From: Nonomuraea soli
Lineage (GTDB): Bacteria > Actinomycetota > Actinomycetes > Streptosporangiales > Streptosporangiaceae
Assembly (NCBI RefSeq): GCF_013761175.1
Contig: NZ_JACDUR010000005.1
Location: 1 to 64,000 of the forward strand
Length of the DNA stretch: 64,000 nucleotides
Reading direction: 5' to 3'
Shown here: positions 41,742 to 49,916 of the stretch, in pieces
How the letters are laid out: each line of letters begins with the position of its first letter
Numbering within the stretch: the stretch's first letter is position 1
Notes under the pieces: generated by a model
Database searches by the model: none
What the model saw: only the letters and a program-made list of their open reading frames with translations
What the model was told of the DNA's origin: nothing
Made by a program: the position numbers and the translations under genes

Positions 41742-43154
41742 CTACGCCTCCCACACCTGCGGCCGGCGGTTGCCCCAGAAGCCGCCGCGCGCCGCCTCGA
41801 CCTGGGCCGACAGCGAGATGAGGGTGTTCTCGCCGCCGATGCGCCCGGCGAGCATGACGCCGATCGGAAGGCCCTGCTCGTCCCAGTGCAGCGGCAGGTT
41901 GACGGCGGGCTGGCCGGTGACGTTGTAGATCGCGGGGAAGGCGGCGAAGCGCTTCATGCGCTCGAAGCCCTCCTCCGGTGTGATGCCCTCCTCGAACCAG
42001 CCGACCGGCCGGGGCGGCAGGGTGACGGTGGGGGTCAGGACGGCGTCGTAGGCGTCGGTGACGATCAGCGCGGTCCGCGTCGCGAGCTGGAGCGCCGCCT
42101 GGGCCTGCAGGAAGGACGGCGCAGGTACGGCGAAGCCGCGCTCGCGCAGCCAGGCGGTCATGGGACGCAGCAGGTCCTGCTTGTCCAGGGCGACCGGGTG
42201 CATGCAGGCGAAGGTGAACCACAGCGTGGTGAACGGCTCGACCACAGCCGAGGTGAAGGGCGGGTCGATGTCGACGATCTCGTGGCCGAGCGAGGCGAGG
42301 GTCTTGGCCGCCTCCTCGTAGGCGGCCAGCACGGCCGGGTCGAGCTCGGTGCCGGGTACGGCGGGCTGGGCGTAGCGGGCGATCCGCAGGCGGCCGGGCT
42401 CGCGGCGGGCGGCCTGCAGGAAGGCGCCCTCGCGTGGCGGTGCCAGGAACAGGTCGCCCGGCGAGTTGTGCGTCATGACGTCGAGCAGGGCTGCGGCGTC
42501 GGCCACGGTCCTGGCGATGGGGCCGTTGGTGGACATGCCGGCCAGGTCGGGGATGATCGGCGCCCAGCTGATGCGTCCGCGGGTGGGCTTGATGCCGAAC
42601 AGGCCGCAGACGGACGAGGGGATGCGGATCGATCCGGCGCCGTCGCTGCCCTGGGCGGCGGGGGCGAGCCCTGCCGCGACGGCCGCCGCGGCGCCGCCGC
42701 TGGAGCCGCCCGCCGAGCGCGTCAGGTCCCATGGGGTGCGGGTGGGCGGGGAGACGGCGGTCTCGGTGTAGCAGGGCAGGCCGAACTCGGGGGTGGCGGT
42801 CTTGCCGAGCATCACCGTGCCGGCCTCGCGCAGGCGCTCCACGACCGTGTCGTCGACGGGGGCGACGAAATCGGCATAGGTCGCCGAGCCGAAGTGGATC
42901 GCGACGTCCTTGACGAGGTTGAGGTCCTTGATCGGGATGGGCACGCCGTACAGCTCGCCCTCGGGGGTGCCCTGCTCCAGCGCGCGGGCCTGCTCGATGG
43001 CACGGTCCCGTGCGACCGTGACGTAGGCGCCCACCTGCGGGTCGAGGCGTTCGATGCGGTCCAGGTAGTGCTCGGCGATCTCGACTGGTGAGATTTCCCT
43101 GCGCCTGACGGCTTCCGCCTGCTCGATGGCGGTGAGATCGTGTATGTACGCCAC
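41742..43154 (-). CDS. Amidase (amidase signature family)
   Basis: The 470-residue protein has the Ser-cisSer-Lys triad of the amidase signature family: K76 (PIPIKDLN), the cis-Ser at 151/152 (GGSSGG) and nucleophile S175 (GAGSIRIP). It hydrolyses carboxamides; the substrate is unknown and the protein is not obviously GatA, given the lack of gatB/gatC. TACTGT lies seven nt before the GTG on the minus strand, a leaderless geometry. Confidence 0.92.
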   Translation of the reverse strand: MAYIHDLTAIEQAEAVRRREISPVEIAEHYLDRIERLDPQVGAYVTVARDRAIEQARALEQGTPEGELYGVPIPIKDLNLVKDVAIHFGSATYADFVAPVDDTVVERLREAGTVMLGKTATPEFGLPCYTETAVSPPTRTPWDLTRSAGGSSGGAAAAVAAGLAPAAQGSDGAGSIRIPSSVCGLFGIKPTRGRISWAPIIPDLAGMSTNGPIARTVADAAALLDVMTHNSPGDLFLAPPREGAFLQAARREPGRLRIARYAQPAVPGTELDPAVLAAYEEAAKTLASLGHEIVDIDPPFTSAVVEPFTTLWFTFACMHPVALDKQDLLRPMTAWLRERGFAVPAPSFLQAQAALQLATRTALIVTDAYDAVLTPTVTLPPRPVGWFEEGITPEEGFERMKRFAAFPAIYNVTGQPAVNLPLHWDEQGLPIGVMLAGRIGGENTLISLSAQVEAARGGFWGNRRPQVWEA

Positions 43155-43249
43155 GTACCGGACAGTAGTTGTCTAGAGAGGAAAAGGGTAGATACCCGGA
43201 AATCCGGCAACCTATCCGTTGACCTGGGCCATAAAACTATGGACGGGTC

Positions 43250-44110
43250 ATGACTAGGCACTCCTCGAGCGTTCGAGCTACCGTGAGTTACGTGGATTCC
43301 GCCAAGCAGCGAGACGACGGTCACACTGCGTCACCAATCTGGGTGAGCGAACGGCCCGAGGCCGCACGCCCCGAGCCCGAGGCCCTTGAGCCTGCCTTCG
43401 CTCCCATCGAGCGGGCAAACGTCCGCGGACTCCTCCAGCAACCCCGCTTCAAGCGCCTGCGCAACCGCCTTCTGGTGGCGCTGGCCGTGGGGGTGGCGGT
43501 CGGTTTCCTGACCGGCAACTGGCAGGTCGGAGTGACGGCGGCCGTGGTGGCCGCGATCGTCGACACCGTGTACCGCGCGCGCAAGTCCTCGTCCGTGCCC
43601 GCCTGGCGCCGATCGTCGGTGGCCGAGCGCAGGACCGAGGCGCAGCTGCGCAAACTGGAGCGCAACGGCTACCGCACCCTGCACGCCAGGGCGATCCCGG
43701 GCAGCGAGGCGCAGATCGACCACCTGGTCATCGGACCGACCGGCGTCTACGCCGTCGACTCCGAGAAGTGGGACAAGCGCCTGTCCGTGCGCGTGCAGAT
43801 GGGCAAGAAGCTCTTCCACGGACCCTTCGACATGAAGGCCCGCCTCGCCGAGGCCCACTTCGAGGCCGCCGAGGCGAGCAAGTACATCTCCGAGGTCTAC
43901 GGCCGCGAGGTCTCCGTGGTGCCCTCACTGGCGATCTACGGCCCGGCGGTGCCCTGGAAGATCATGACGATCAAGGGCGTCGACGTCTACGAAGGCGGCC
44001 GGGCGCGCAAGTGGATCACCAAGCGGGAGAAGGCGCTCACCGAGACGGAGATCGACCGCCTCTACGAGATCGCCGCCGAGGTGCTCCCGCCGCGCTACGG
44101 CGACGGCTAG
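43250..44110 (+). CDS. NERD (nuclease-related) domain membrane protein
   Basis: The 286-residue protein has two hydrophobic helices (about 74-106) and a C-terminal NERD domain (about 125-285). The core strand reads AQIDHLVIGPTGVYAVDSEKW with Asp157 and Asp170. In most actinobacterial homologues the motif is D-S-K; here it is D170-S-E-K173, so the catalytic lysine is shifted or lost. The start is ambiguous: ATG 43250 is used here, but GTG 43292 has TACCGT exactly seven nt upstream and would give a 272-residue protein. Confidence 0.82.
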   Translation: MTRHSSSVRATVSYVDSAKQRDDGHTASPIWVSERPEAARPEPEALEPAFAPIERANVRGLLQQPRFKRLRNRLLVALAVGVAVGFLTGNWQVGVTAAVVAAIVDTVYRARKSSSVPAWRRSSVAERRTEAQLRKLERNGYRTLHARAIPGSEAQIDHLVIGPTGVYAVDSEKWDKRLSVRVQMGKKLFHGPFDMKARLAEAHFEAAEASKYISEVYGREVSVVPSLAIYGPAVPWKIMTIKGVDVYEGGRARKWITKREKALTETEIDRLYEIAAEVLPPRYGDG

Positions 44111-44204
44111 CGGTATTCACAGCGGTCCATCGCGGGCGGCTGGCAGGCAGAGGATCGGCGGGCGCCAGGTGGGCGACGAGGAAGTCGCGCCAGGCGCCCT
44201 CCGC

Positions 44205-44330
44205 CAGGCCCATGCTCGATCCCCATCGGGACGAACACTTCACCTTCAGCCGGTTCTCCAGCCGCTTGGCCAGGGCGATGTCGAAGCCGGCGCGCTGGGT
44301 CGTGCCCGGCTTCTCCACGGTGATCGTTGA
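44205..44330 (-). pseudogene. Relic of an amino-acid ABC transporter substrate-binding protein gene
   Basis: The 400 bp between the NERD gene and ilvD have no intact gene, but the minus strand keeps a piece resembling family 3 solute-binding proteins. One frame gives STITVEKPGTTQRAGFDIAL and then KRLENRLKVK (44240-44330), matching the usual ...PGT..GFDVDLAKAL..LGVK core. The next residues expected (VEFVPM) appear in a different frame as VFVPMG (44221-44238), implying a frameshift near 44240. No start, signal peptide or remaining domain is found. Confidence 0.45.
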
Positions 44331-44507
44331 TCACTCCGGCGTGCAGCACCGCGGCGCCGGGGCGGAAATCCACCATGGCCCCCTGCTGTGCGCCACCCAT
44401 CCATCTTCACGGTGATCTTCGCTCGCTGTCCATCGCGTGGACGGGCGTCTCATCCAGCGGTCGCGGGCCGTACGATGTGAAGACTCGCAAGTGATGGGAG
44501 ATAGGTA

Positions 44508-46346
44508 ATGCCCGCCCTCAGGTCTCGCACAGTCACCCACGGCAGGAACATGGCCGGCGCCCGGGCCCTCCTCCGGGCGACTGGTGTAGCCGGGAGCGAC
44601 TTCGGCAAACCGATCATCGCCGTGGCCAACAGCTACACCCAGTTCGTCCCAGGCCACGTGCATCTCGCCGAGGTGGGCAAGGTGGTGGCCGACGCGGTGC
44701 GCGAGGCCGGCGCCATCCCGCGCGAGTTCAACACGATCGCCGTCGACGACGGCATCGCCATGGGCCACGGCGGCATGCTCTACTCCCTGCCCTCGCGCGA
44801 GCTCATCGCCGACGCGGTCGAGTACATGGTCAACGCCCACTGCGCCGACGCGATGATCTGCGTCTCCAACTGCGACAAGATCACCCCGGGCATGCTGCTG
44901 GCCGCGATGCGGCTCAACATCCCGACCATCTTCGTCTCCGGCGGCCCGATGGAGGCCGGCAAGACGCCGGGCAAGAAGCTCGACCTCATCGACCCGATGA
45001 TCGCCGCGGCCGACGAGAACGTCTCCGACGAAGAGCTCCTGCAGATGGAGGAGAACGCCTGCCCGACCTGCGGCTCCTGCTCGGGCATGTTCACCGCCAA
45101 CTCGATGAACTGCCTGGCCGAGGCGATCGGCCTGGCGCTGCCGGGCAACGGCACGATCCTGGCCACCCACAGCGCGCGCAAGGAGCTCTTCCAGCGCGCC
45201 GGGCGCCGCATCGTCGAGCTGACCCGGACCTACTACGACGACGATGACGCCTCGGTGCTGCCGCTGAACATCGCCACCAAGGACGCCTTCGAGAACGCCA
45301 TGGCACTCGACGTGGCCATGGGCGGCTCCACCAACACGATCCTGCACATCCTGGCCGCGGCCCGCGAGGCAGGCGTCGACTTCGGGCTCAAGGAGATCAA
45401 CGAGATCTCCCTGCGGGTGCCGTGCCTGTGCAAGGTGGCCCCCGCGACCGACAAGTACCACATCGAGGACGTCCACCGGGCCGGCGGCATCCCCGCCATC
45501 CTGGGCGAGCTCGGCCGCGCCGGGCTGCTTCACAGCTCCAGCCCCACCGTCGCGGGCGGCAGCCTCGGCGAGGTCATCGCCGCCTGGGACCCGGTCTCCC
45601 CGACCGTGCTGCCCGAGGCCGTCGAGCTGTGGCACGCCGCGCCCGGCAACGTGCGCACGGTCAAGCCCTACTCCCAGTCGAACCGCTGGGACTCCCTCGA
45701 CGTCGACCGCTCCGCGGGCTGCATCCGCGAGCTCGAGCACGCCTACACCAAGGACGGCGGCCTGGCGGTGCTCTACGGCAATCTCGCCCGCGACGGCGCC
45801 GTGGTCAAGACCGCCGGCGTCGACGAGTCGATCTGGCGCTTCTCCGGGCCGGCCGTGGTGTTCGAGTCGCAGGAGGACGCCGTCGACGGCATCCTCAACG
45901 ACCGCGTCAAGGCCGGCGACGTGGTCGTCGTGCGCTACGAGGGGCCCAAGGGCGGTCCCGGCATGCAGGAGATGCTCTACCCGACCTCCTTCCTCAAGGG
46001 CAAGGGACTGGGCAAGGCGTGCGCGCTCATCACCGACGGGCGCTTCTCCGGCGGCACCTCCGGCCTGTCGATCGGCCACGCCTCCCCCGAGGCGGGCGAG
46101 GGCGGCATCATCGCCCTCGTCGAGGACGGCGACACGATCGAGATCGACATCCCGGCGCGCTCGATGGAGCTGCGGGTCTCCGACGAGGAGCTGGCGGCGC
46201 GGCGCGAGCGGCTGCTGTCGGAGCTGGGTCGCTACCGGCCGCGCGACCGTCACCGTCCGGTGACCGCCGCGCTGCAGGCGTACGCGGCGATGACCACGTC
46301 GGCGTCGACCGGAGCCTCGCGCGACCTGTCGCAGCTGGCTCACTGA
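44508..46346 (+). CDS. ilvD: Dihydroxy-acid dehydratase
   Basis: Third step of valine and isoleucine synthesis: dehydrates 2,3-dihydroxy acids to 2-oxo acids with an iron-sulfur cluster and Mg. The 612-residue protein has NCDKITPGM (C122) and CPTCGSC (185-191), TQFVPGHVHL and VDDGIAMGHGGM, all as in E. coli-type IlvD. The ATG at 44508 has GGGAGATAGG just upstream. TACGAT near 44473 is a possible -10. A perfect hairpin follows the stop codon. Confidence 0.97.
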   Translation: MPALRSRTVTHGRNMAGARALLRATGVAGSDFGKPIIAVANSYTQFVPGHVHLAEVGKVVADAVREAGAIPREFNTIAVDDGIAMGHGGMLYSLPSRELIADAVEYMVNAHCADAMICVSNCDKITPGMLLAAMRLNIPTIFVSGGPMEAGKTPGKKLDLIDPMIAAADENVSDEELLQMEENACPTCGSCSGMFTANSMNCLAEAIGLALPGNGTILATHSARKELFQRAGRRIVELTRTYYDDDDASVLPLNIATKDAFENAMALDVAMGGSTNTILHILAAAREAGVDFGLKEINEISLRVPCLCKVAPATDKYHIEDVHRAGGIPAILGELGRAGLLHSSSPTVAGGSLGEVIAAWDPVSPTVLPEAVELWHAAPGNVRTVKPYSQSNRWDSLDVDRSAGCIRELEHAYTKDGGLAVLYGNLARDGAVVKTAGVDESIWRFSGPAVVFESQEDAVDGILNDRVKAGDVVVVRYEGPKGGPGMQEMLYPTSFLKGKGLGKACALITDGRFSGGTSGLSIGHASPEAGEGGIIALVEDGDTIEIDIPARSMELRVSDEELAARRERLLSELGRYRPRDRHRPVTAALQAYAAMTTSASTGASRDLSQLAH

Positions 46347-46351
46347 CCACT

Positions 46352-46383
46352 CCCGGGTGCCGCCGTTACCGGCGGCACCCGGG
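46352..46383 (+). terminator. ilvD terminator hairpin
   Basis: A perfect 14-bp stem (46352-46365 with 46370-46383) with loop TTAC begins 6 nt after the ilvD stop. It is also the first unit of the tandem-repeat array that follows. Confidence 0.8.
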
Positions 46384-46520
46384 CTCTGGGGCGAGCCGCC
46401 GTTTCCGGGCGGTCGGGACTCTCGGGTGAGCCGCCGTATCCGGACGGTCGGCGCTCCCGGGTGCCGCCGTTACCGGCAGTCGGGACTCTCGGGTGAGCCG
46501 CCGTTTGCGGCGGCTCACCC
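46352..46520. repeat. tandem array of ~35-bp GC-rich units (array 1)
   Basis: Five imperfect units share the core GGGTGAGCCGCCGTTTCCGG, with the GCCGCC core at 46359, 46395, 46430, 46463 and 46497 (spacing 33-36 bp). The first and last units are perfect hairpins (the last is 46491-46503 with 46508-46520, loop TTTG). The middle units are only partly self-complementary. It fills the gap between ilvD and the WYL gene. Confidence 0.85.
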
Positions 46521-46578
46521 AGACTTGATCCCGTACAGGCTTTCGAAAAGTGTCGGTGGCGACGTCTATTCTTTGGGT

Positions 46579-47064
46579 ATGACGACAGTCGTGAAGCCCT
46601 CCACCCGCTCACTGACGACCGCCGAGATCGCCGCCCTCGCCCTGTCCCTGGCCCACCTCGGAGCCGGGCCCCAGGCCGTCACCGCACGGCGCGGCCTGCG
46701 CCTGGCCTTCGAGCACCTGGAAGTCGACGACGACGCCATCGCCACCACGCTGGCGACCCTCACCGAGCCCCTGCCCGCCGACGTGGCCTCACGCGCGCGG
46801 GTCATCGCCGACGCCATCACCAGCCGCCTCATGATCCGCCTGCACTACCGCGACGCGGCGGGCACCATCACCACCCGCGACGTCGAGCCGGTCACGTGCC
46901 TGGTCCACAAGGACTTCTGGTATCTGGTCGGGGTCTGCCGGATGCGGCGCGGCATCCGCGCCTTCCGGTTCGACCGGATCATCGCCGTCGAGCCGACACT
47001 CACCCCCGCCCGGCCGCACATGGCTGAGCGGTTCCTGCCGTTCCAGCGCAGGCGCGTGGCGTGA
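46579..47064 (+). CDS. WYL-domain protein without an N-terminal HTH
   Basis: The 161-residue protein consists of about 75 helical residues followed by a WYL domain (about 85-150) with VEPVTCLVHKDFWYLVGVC and IRAFRFDRI. Most WYL proteins have an N-terminal winged helix for DNA binding; none is seen here, so it may be a ligand-binding partner or a truncated regulator. TATTCT (46567-46572), six nt before the ATG, marks a leaderless start; upstream in-frame sequence is the repeat array. Confidence 0.85.
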   Translation: MTTVVKPSTRSLTTAEIAALALSLAHLGAGPQAVTARRGLRLAFEHLEVDDDAIATTLATLTEPLPADVASRARVIADAITSRLMIRLHYRDAAGTITTRDVEPVTCLVHKDFWYLVGVCRMRRGIRAFRFDRIIAVEPTLTPARPHMAERFLPFQRRRVA

Positions 47065-47134
47065 TGTGATCATGGTCGGTGCTTGACCGTCCGCCACCCC
47101 GATTGTTGGGGTGGCGGGTGACAAGCTCCGGTTT

Positions 47135-48595
47135 ATGCGCATTCGTGCCTGCTGCCTGCTCGCCTCGCTCACCCTGGTGACCGGCTGCGAGCAGGCCCCC
47201 ACCACCCGCGCCCTGCCCTCGCCGACGAGGCCAGGGCCGGACGCCTCACCTGGGGCACAGGCTCTGCCCGGGTCACCGGGGGCGGCTGCAGCAGGGTCGC
47301 CGGTCGCGACGTCTCTGCCGGGGGCGCCAGGAGCGGCGGCTCTGGCGGCGTCGCCTGGCGCGGAGGCGCATCCGAGGTCGTCCGACCCGGCGGCTCTGGC
47401 GGCGTCGCCCGGCGCGCCGTCTCTGCTCGGACCGTCCGGCGCTGGGGCCTCGGCGGAGACACCGGGCGCGGGGTTCCTGGCCGGGCCACGTGGCATGGGG
47501 TCGCGCGACACGAACGGCTTCCCGGGGTCGCCTGGCGCGGCGGCCTGGGCGGGGTCGCCCGGCGCGCCGTCTCTACCGGAGGCGACGGCTCTGCCGGGGG
47601 CGACGGCTTGGGCGAGGGCGCCTGGCACGGAGGCTCTGCCCAGGTCGCCTGGTGCAAGGGCTCTGCCTGGGTCGCCCGGCGCGAGGGCTCTGCCCGGGTC
47701 GCCCGGCGACGAGGCTCCTCCCGGGTTGTCCGGCGATCGTGGTTTGGCTGGCGTGGTGCCGGGGTTGACCGTCGGCGGGGGCTCCGGGGTGGTGCGTGGG
47801 CGGGCGCCTGCCGTCCCCTCGGCCGTGGCCGGGAGCCGGGTGGCTCCGGACGGTGACGCGCGACCGGGCGACGGGTGGCGGCAGCGGCTCGACCGCTCGC
47901 TCTCCCGCTATCTGCGCCAGCGCCCCGGCCGCGCGGCCGTCGCCGTCTACGACCGCACCAACGGTGCCCGTTACGACTACGGCGAGGACGAGCACTTCCT
48001 GCTGGCCAGCGTCGCCAAGGTCGACATCCTCCTGGCCCTGCTGCTGAAGGCCCAGCGAGAGCACCGGCAGGTGGCGAGCTGGGAGCGCTCGCTGGCCACC
48101 AGCATGATCCGCCGGAGCGACAACTCCAGCGCCCACCGCCTCTACGACCGCATCGGCGGCCAGGGCGGGCTGAAGCGCACTCTGCGCGGCCTCGGCATCC
48201 GCGACACCTGGCCGGGCTCCGGCTACTACTGGGGCTCGACCCGCAGCTTCCCCTCCGAGCAGGTCGAGGTGCTCGATCGGCTCACCGATCCCGGCGGGCC
48301 GCTCACCGCCGGCAACAGGAAGCTGGCCATGCGGCTGATGTCGACGGTGGTGAGGGAGCAGCGCTGGGGTGTGGGGTCGCTCGACCGGCACGCGCAGGTG
48401 AAGAACGGCTGGCTGCCCGCGCGTGTGCACGGTGGGTTGTGGACGGTCAACAGCGTGGGGAGGCTGACCGTCGGCGGGCACGAGCTGCTGGTAGCCGTGT
48501 TGTCGGATCACAGCCCTTCGATGGGCGCGGGGATCTCGACGGTGGAGCAGGTCGCGCGGATGGTGGTGCGAGAGGCACGCGCCGCGACCCGCTGA
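47135..48595 (+). CDS. Lipoprotein with collagen-like repeat stalk and beta-lactamase-fold domain
   Basis: The 486-residue protein has a lipoprotein signal peptide (lipobox LVTGC, C18). A region of about 200 residues (roughly 25-235) follows that is almost only G, A, P, S and L in SPGA-type repeats (for example ALPGSPGARALPGSPGD). The C-terminal domain (about 245-486) is a class A beta-lactamase-like serine hydrolase: S292-V-A-K295, S328-D-N330 and K423-N-G. The Glu166 equivalent is not obvious, so it could be a beta-lactamase or a D,D-peptidase-like protein. Gene order suggests no operon partner. Confidence 0.83.
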   Translation: MRIRACCLLASLTLVTGCEQAPTTRALPSPTRPGPDASPGAQALPGSPGAAAAGSPVATSLPGAPGAAALAASPGAEAHPRSSDPAALAASPGAPSLLGPSGAGASAETPGAGFLAGPRGMGSRDTNGFPGSPGAAAWAGSPGAPSLPEATALPGATAWARAPGTEALPRSPGARALPGSPGARALPGSPGDEAPPGLSGDRGLAGVVPGLTVGGGSGVVRGRAPAVPSAVAGSRVAPDGDARPGDGWRQRLDRSLSRYLRQRPGRAAVAVYDRTNGARYDYGEDEHFLLASVAKVDILLALLLKAQREHRQVASWERSLATSMIRRSDNSSAHRLYDRIGGQGGLKRTLRGLGIRDTWPGSGYYWGSTRSFPSEQVEVLDRLTDPGGPLTAGNRKLAMRLMSTVVREQRWGVGSLDRHAQVKNGWLPARVHGGLWTVNSVGRLTVGGHELLVAVLSDHSPSMGAGISTVEQVARMVVREARAATR

Positions 48596-48643
48596 CCTCC
48601 GGCAGGCCGACATGACGCCAGCGGGCTAGCCGCGGTAGCGGAC

Positions 48644-48835
48644 GGAACGACGCGGGAGCCAGCGGGGGGTAAGACCGGAACGACACCGGCCGCTCAGAAG
48701 CGGTAGGGGCTGGAACGACACCGGCCGCTCAGGGGCGGTAGGGGCTGGAACGACACCGGCCGCTCAGGGGTGGGTGGTGAGGGCCGGAACGACACCGGCC
48801 GCTCAGGGGTGGTAAAGGCCGGAACGACGCCGGCG
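48644..48835. repeat. tandem array of ~35-bp GC-rich units (array 2)
   Basis: Six units share GGAACGAC(A/G)C, starting at 48644, 48677, 48712, 48747, 48786 and 48821 (spacing 33-39, mostly 35). The four central copies are identical over GGAACGACACCGGCCGCT and beyond. The intervals are GC-rich and contain no start codon with support. It lies between the lipoprotein gene and the convergent fmdB-like gene. Confidence 0.88.
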
Positions 48836-48868
48836 ATTCGGCCGTGGTGAAGCCGGGACGGCGTCGGG

Positions 48869-49084
48869 TCAGCCGCAGCAACCTCCGCCGCAGCAGCCGC
48901 CACCGCCTCCACCGCCACCGCCTGCCGGGGCGCCGGCGTTGCCTGTCATCGCGACCGTCGACAGCAGCTTGACCGTGTCGTCGTGCCCGCCGGGGCAGGT
49001 CGCGGGGTCGCCGGAGGCGGACATGGGACGGGAAACCTCGAAGGTGGAACCGCAGGAGCGGCAGCGGAAGTCGTATCGCGGCAT
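48869..49084 (-). CDS. FmdB-family zinc-ribbon protein
   Basis: A 71-residue putative regulatory protein. The N-terminus MPRYDFRCRSCGSTFEV is typical, with C8 and C11. The second half of the zinc site reads C30-P-G-G-H34, so a His replaces the usual last Cys. The C-terminal 20 residues are a long Gly run ending CCGGGCCG, with four more Cys. The ATG is at 49084, 9 bp after the GNAT gene stop, on the same strand. Confidence 0.85.
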   Translation of the reverse strand: MPRYDFRCRSCGSTFEVSRPMSASGDPATCPGGHDDTVKLLSTVAMTGNAGAPAGGGGGGGGGCCGGGCCG

Positions 49085-49093
49085 GCGGCCAGT

Positions 49094-49894
49094 TTAGAAG
49101 GTGATGTGGGCGTAGTCGGAGACGGGAAGGTATCCGATCGCCTGGTAGATCTTGTTGCTCGTCGGGTTCCCGAGGTCGGTGAAGAGCACGACGTGCTGGG
49201 AGCGCGTGTCGAGGGCGTAGCGGCTGCCGAAGGCGGTGACGGCGCTGCCGTACCCTCGCCCTCTGGCCTCGGGCGGCGTGTAGACGGGTCCGATGCGGGA
49301 GACGCCGCCGGCCGGGAGGGAGACGCCGGCGAAGGCGACGGGGGCTCCGCCGTCCTCCCACAGCACGAGGTCGCCGCGGGCGGTGCGGCGTTCGACGGTC
49401 TGCCGTACGCCGTGGCCGGGGTCGGAGGTGGCCTCGGCGAGGAAGGCCGTCACCCAGCCGGTCAGCAGGTCGAGGTCGGCGGCGGTGGCGACGCGGCCGT
49501 GGCCGGGCACGCCGGCGGGGACGGTCAGCTCGCCGAGGCGGTAGAGGCGCTCGGCGCGGTTGTGGGTGATCCGGCGTCCGGCGGCGACGGCCTCGGCGAT
49601 GGGCAGCGGCCCCTGGGTGGCGTCGATCTCGCGCCCGCCGAGCGCTTCCAGCAGCGCGGGCACGGCCTCGAGCGGCATCCCGGCGAGGCCGAGCGCGAAC
49701 GGCGGGGTGCGGAAGACGGCGCCGCGCACCTCGCCGTCGACGGTGTACCAGCCGAAGTAGGCGCCGTCGCGCGGCATCCCCGCCCGGAGGTTGGCCAACA
49801 CGGTCAGCGGGACCGTGTTGGCCACCGGGTCGGTCAGAAGGTACGGCTCGGCATGCTTGGTGTACTCATCGAGGTCTTCGCTGATCGTCCACAT
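49094..49894 (-). CDS. GNAT family N-acetyltransferase
   Basis: The 266-residue protein has a C-terminal GNAT domain (about 130-266) with VYTPPEARGRGYGSAVTA, the acetyl-CoA-binding loop, and FTDLGNPTSNKIYQAIGY at the end. The N-terminal half (DEYTKHAEPYLLTDPVANT) is the usual extension of this subgroup. The substrate is unknown. The fmdB-like gene follows 9 bp downstream, so the pair is probably an operon. Confidence 0.88.
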   Translation of the reverse strand: MWTISEDLDEYTKHAEPYLLTDPVANTVPLTVLANLRAGMPRDGAYFGWYTVDGEVRGAVFRTPPFALGLAGMPLEAVPALLEALGGREIDATQGPLPIAEAVAAGRRITHNRAERLYRLGELTVPAGVPGHGRVATAADLDLLTGWVTAFLAEATSDPGHGVRQTVERRTARGDLVLWEDGGAPVAFAGVSLPAGGVSRIGPVYTPPEARGRGYGSAVTAFGSRYALDTRSQHVVLFTDLGNPTSNKIYQAIGYLPVSDYAHITF

Positions 49895-49916
49895 GCCGAA
49901 ATGGTGTCATCCCCGG

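Noticed and set aside
41742..43154. Glu-tRNA amidotransferase subunit A (gatA)
   Set aside because: It shares the amidase signature, but no gatB or gatC is adjacent and the ends of the protein do not look like GatA.
46357..46578. N-terminal extension of the WYL protein through the repeat array
   Set aside because: The translated repeats are not family-like, and a leaderless promoter lies directly before the ATG at 46579.
48644..48835. CRISPR array
   Set aside because: The repeats are degenerate, the spacers are short and similar to each other, and no cas genes are present. It is a GC-rich tandem repeat.
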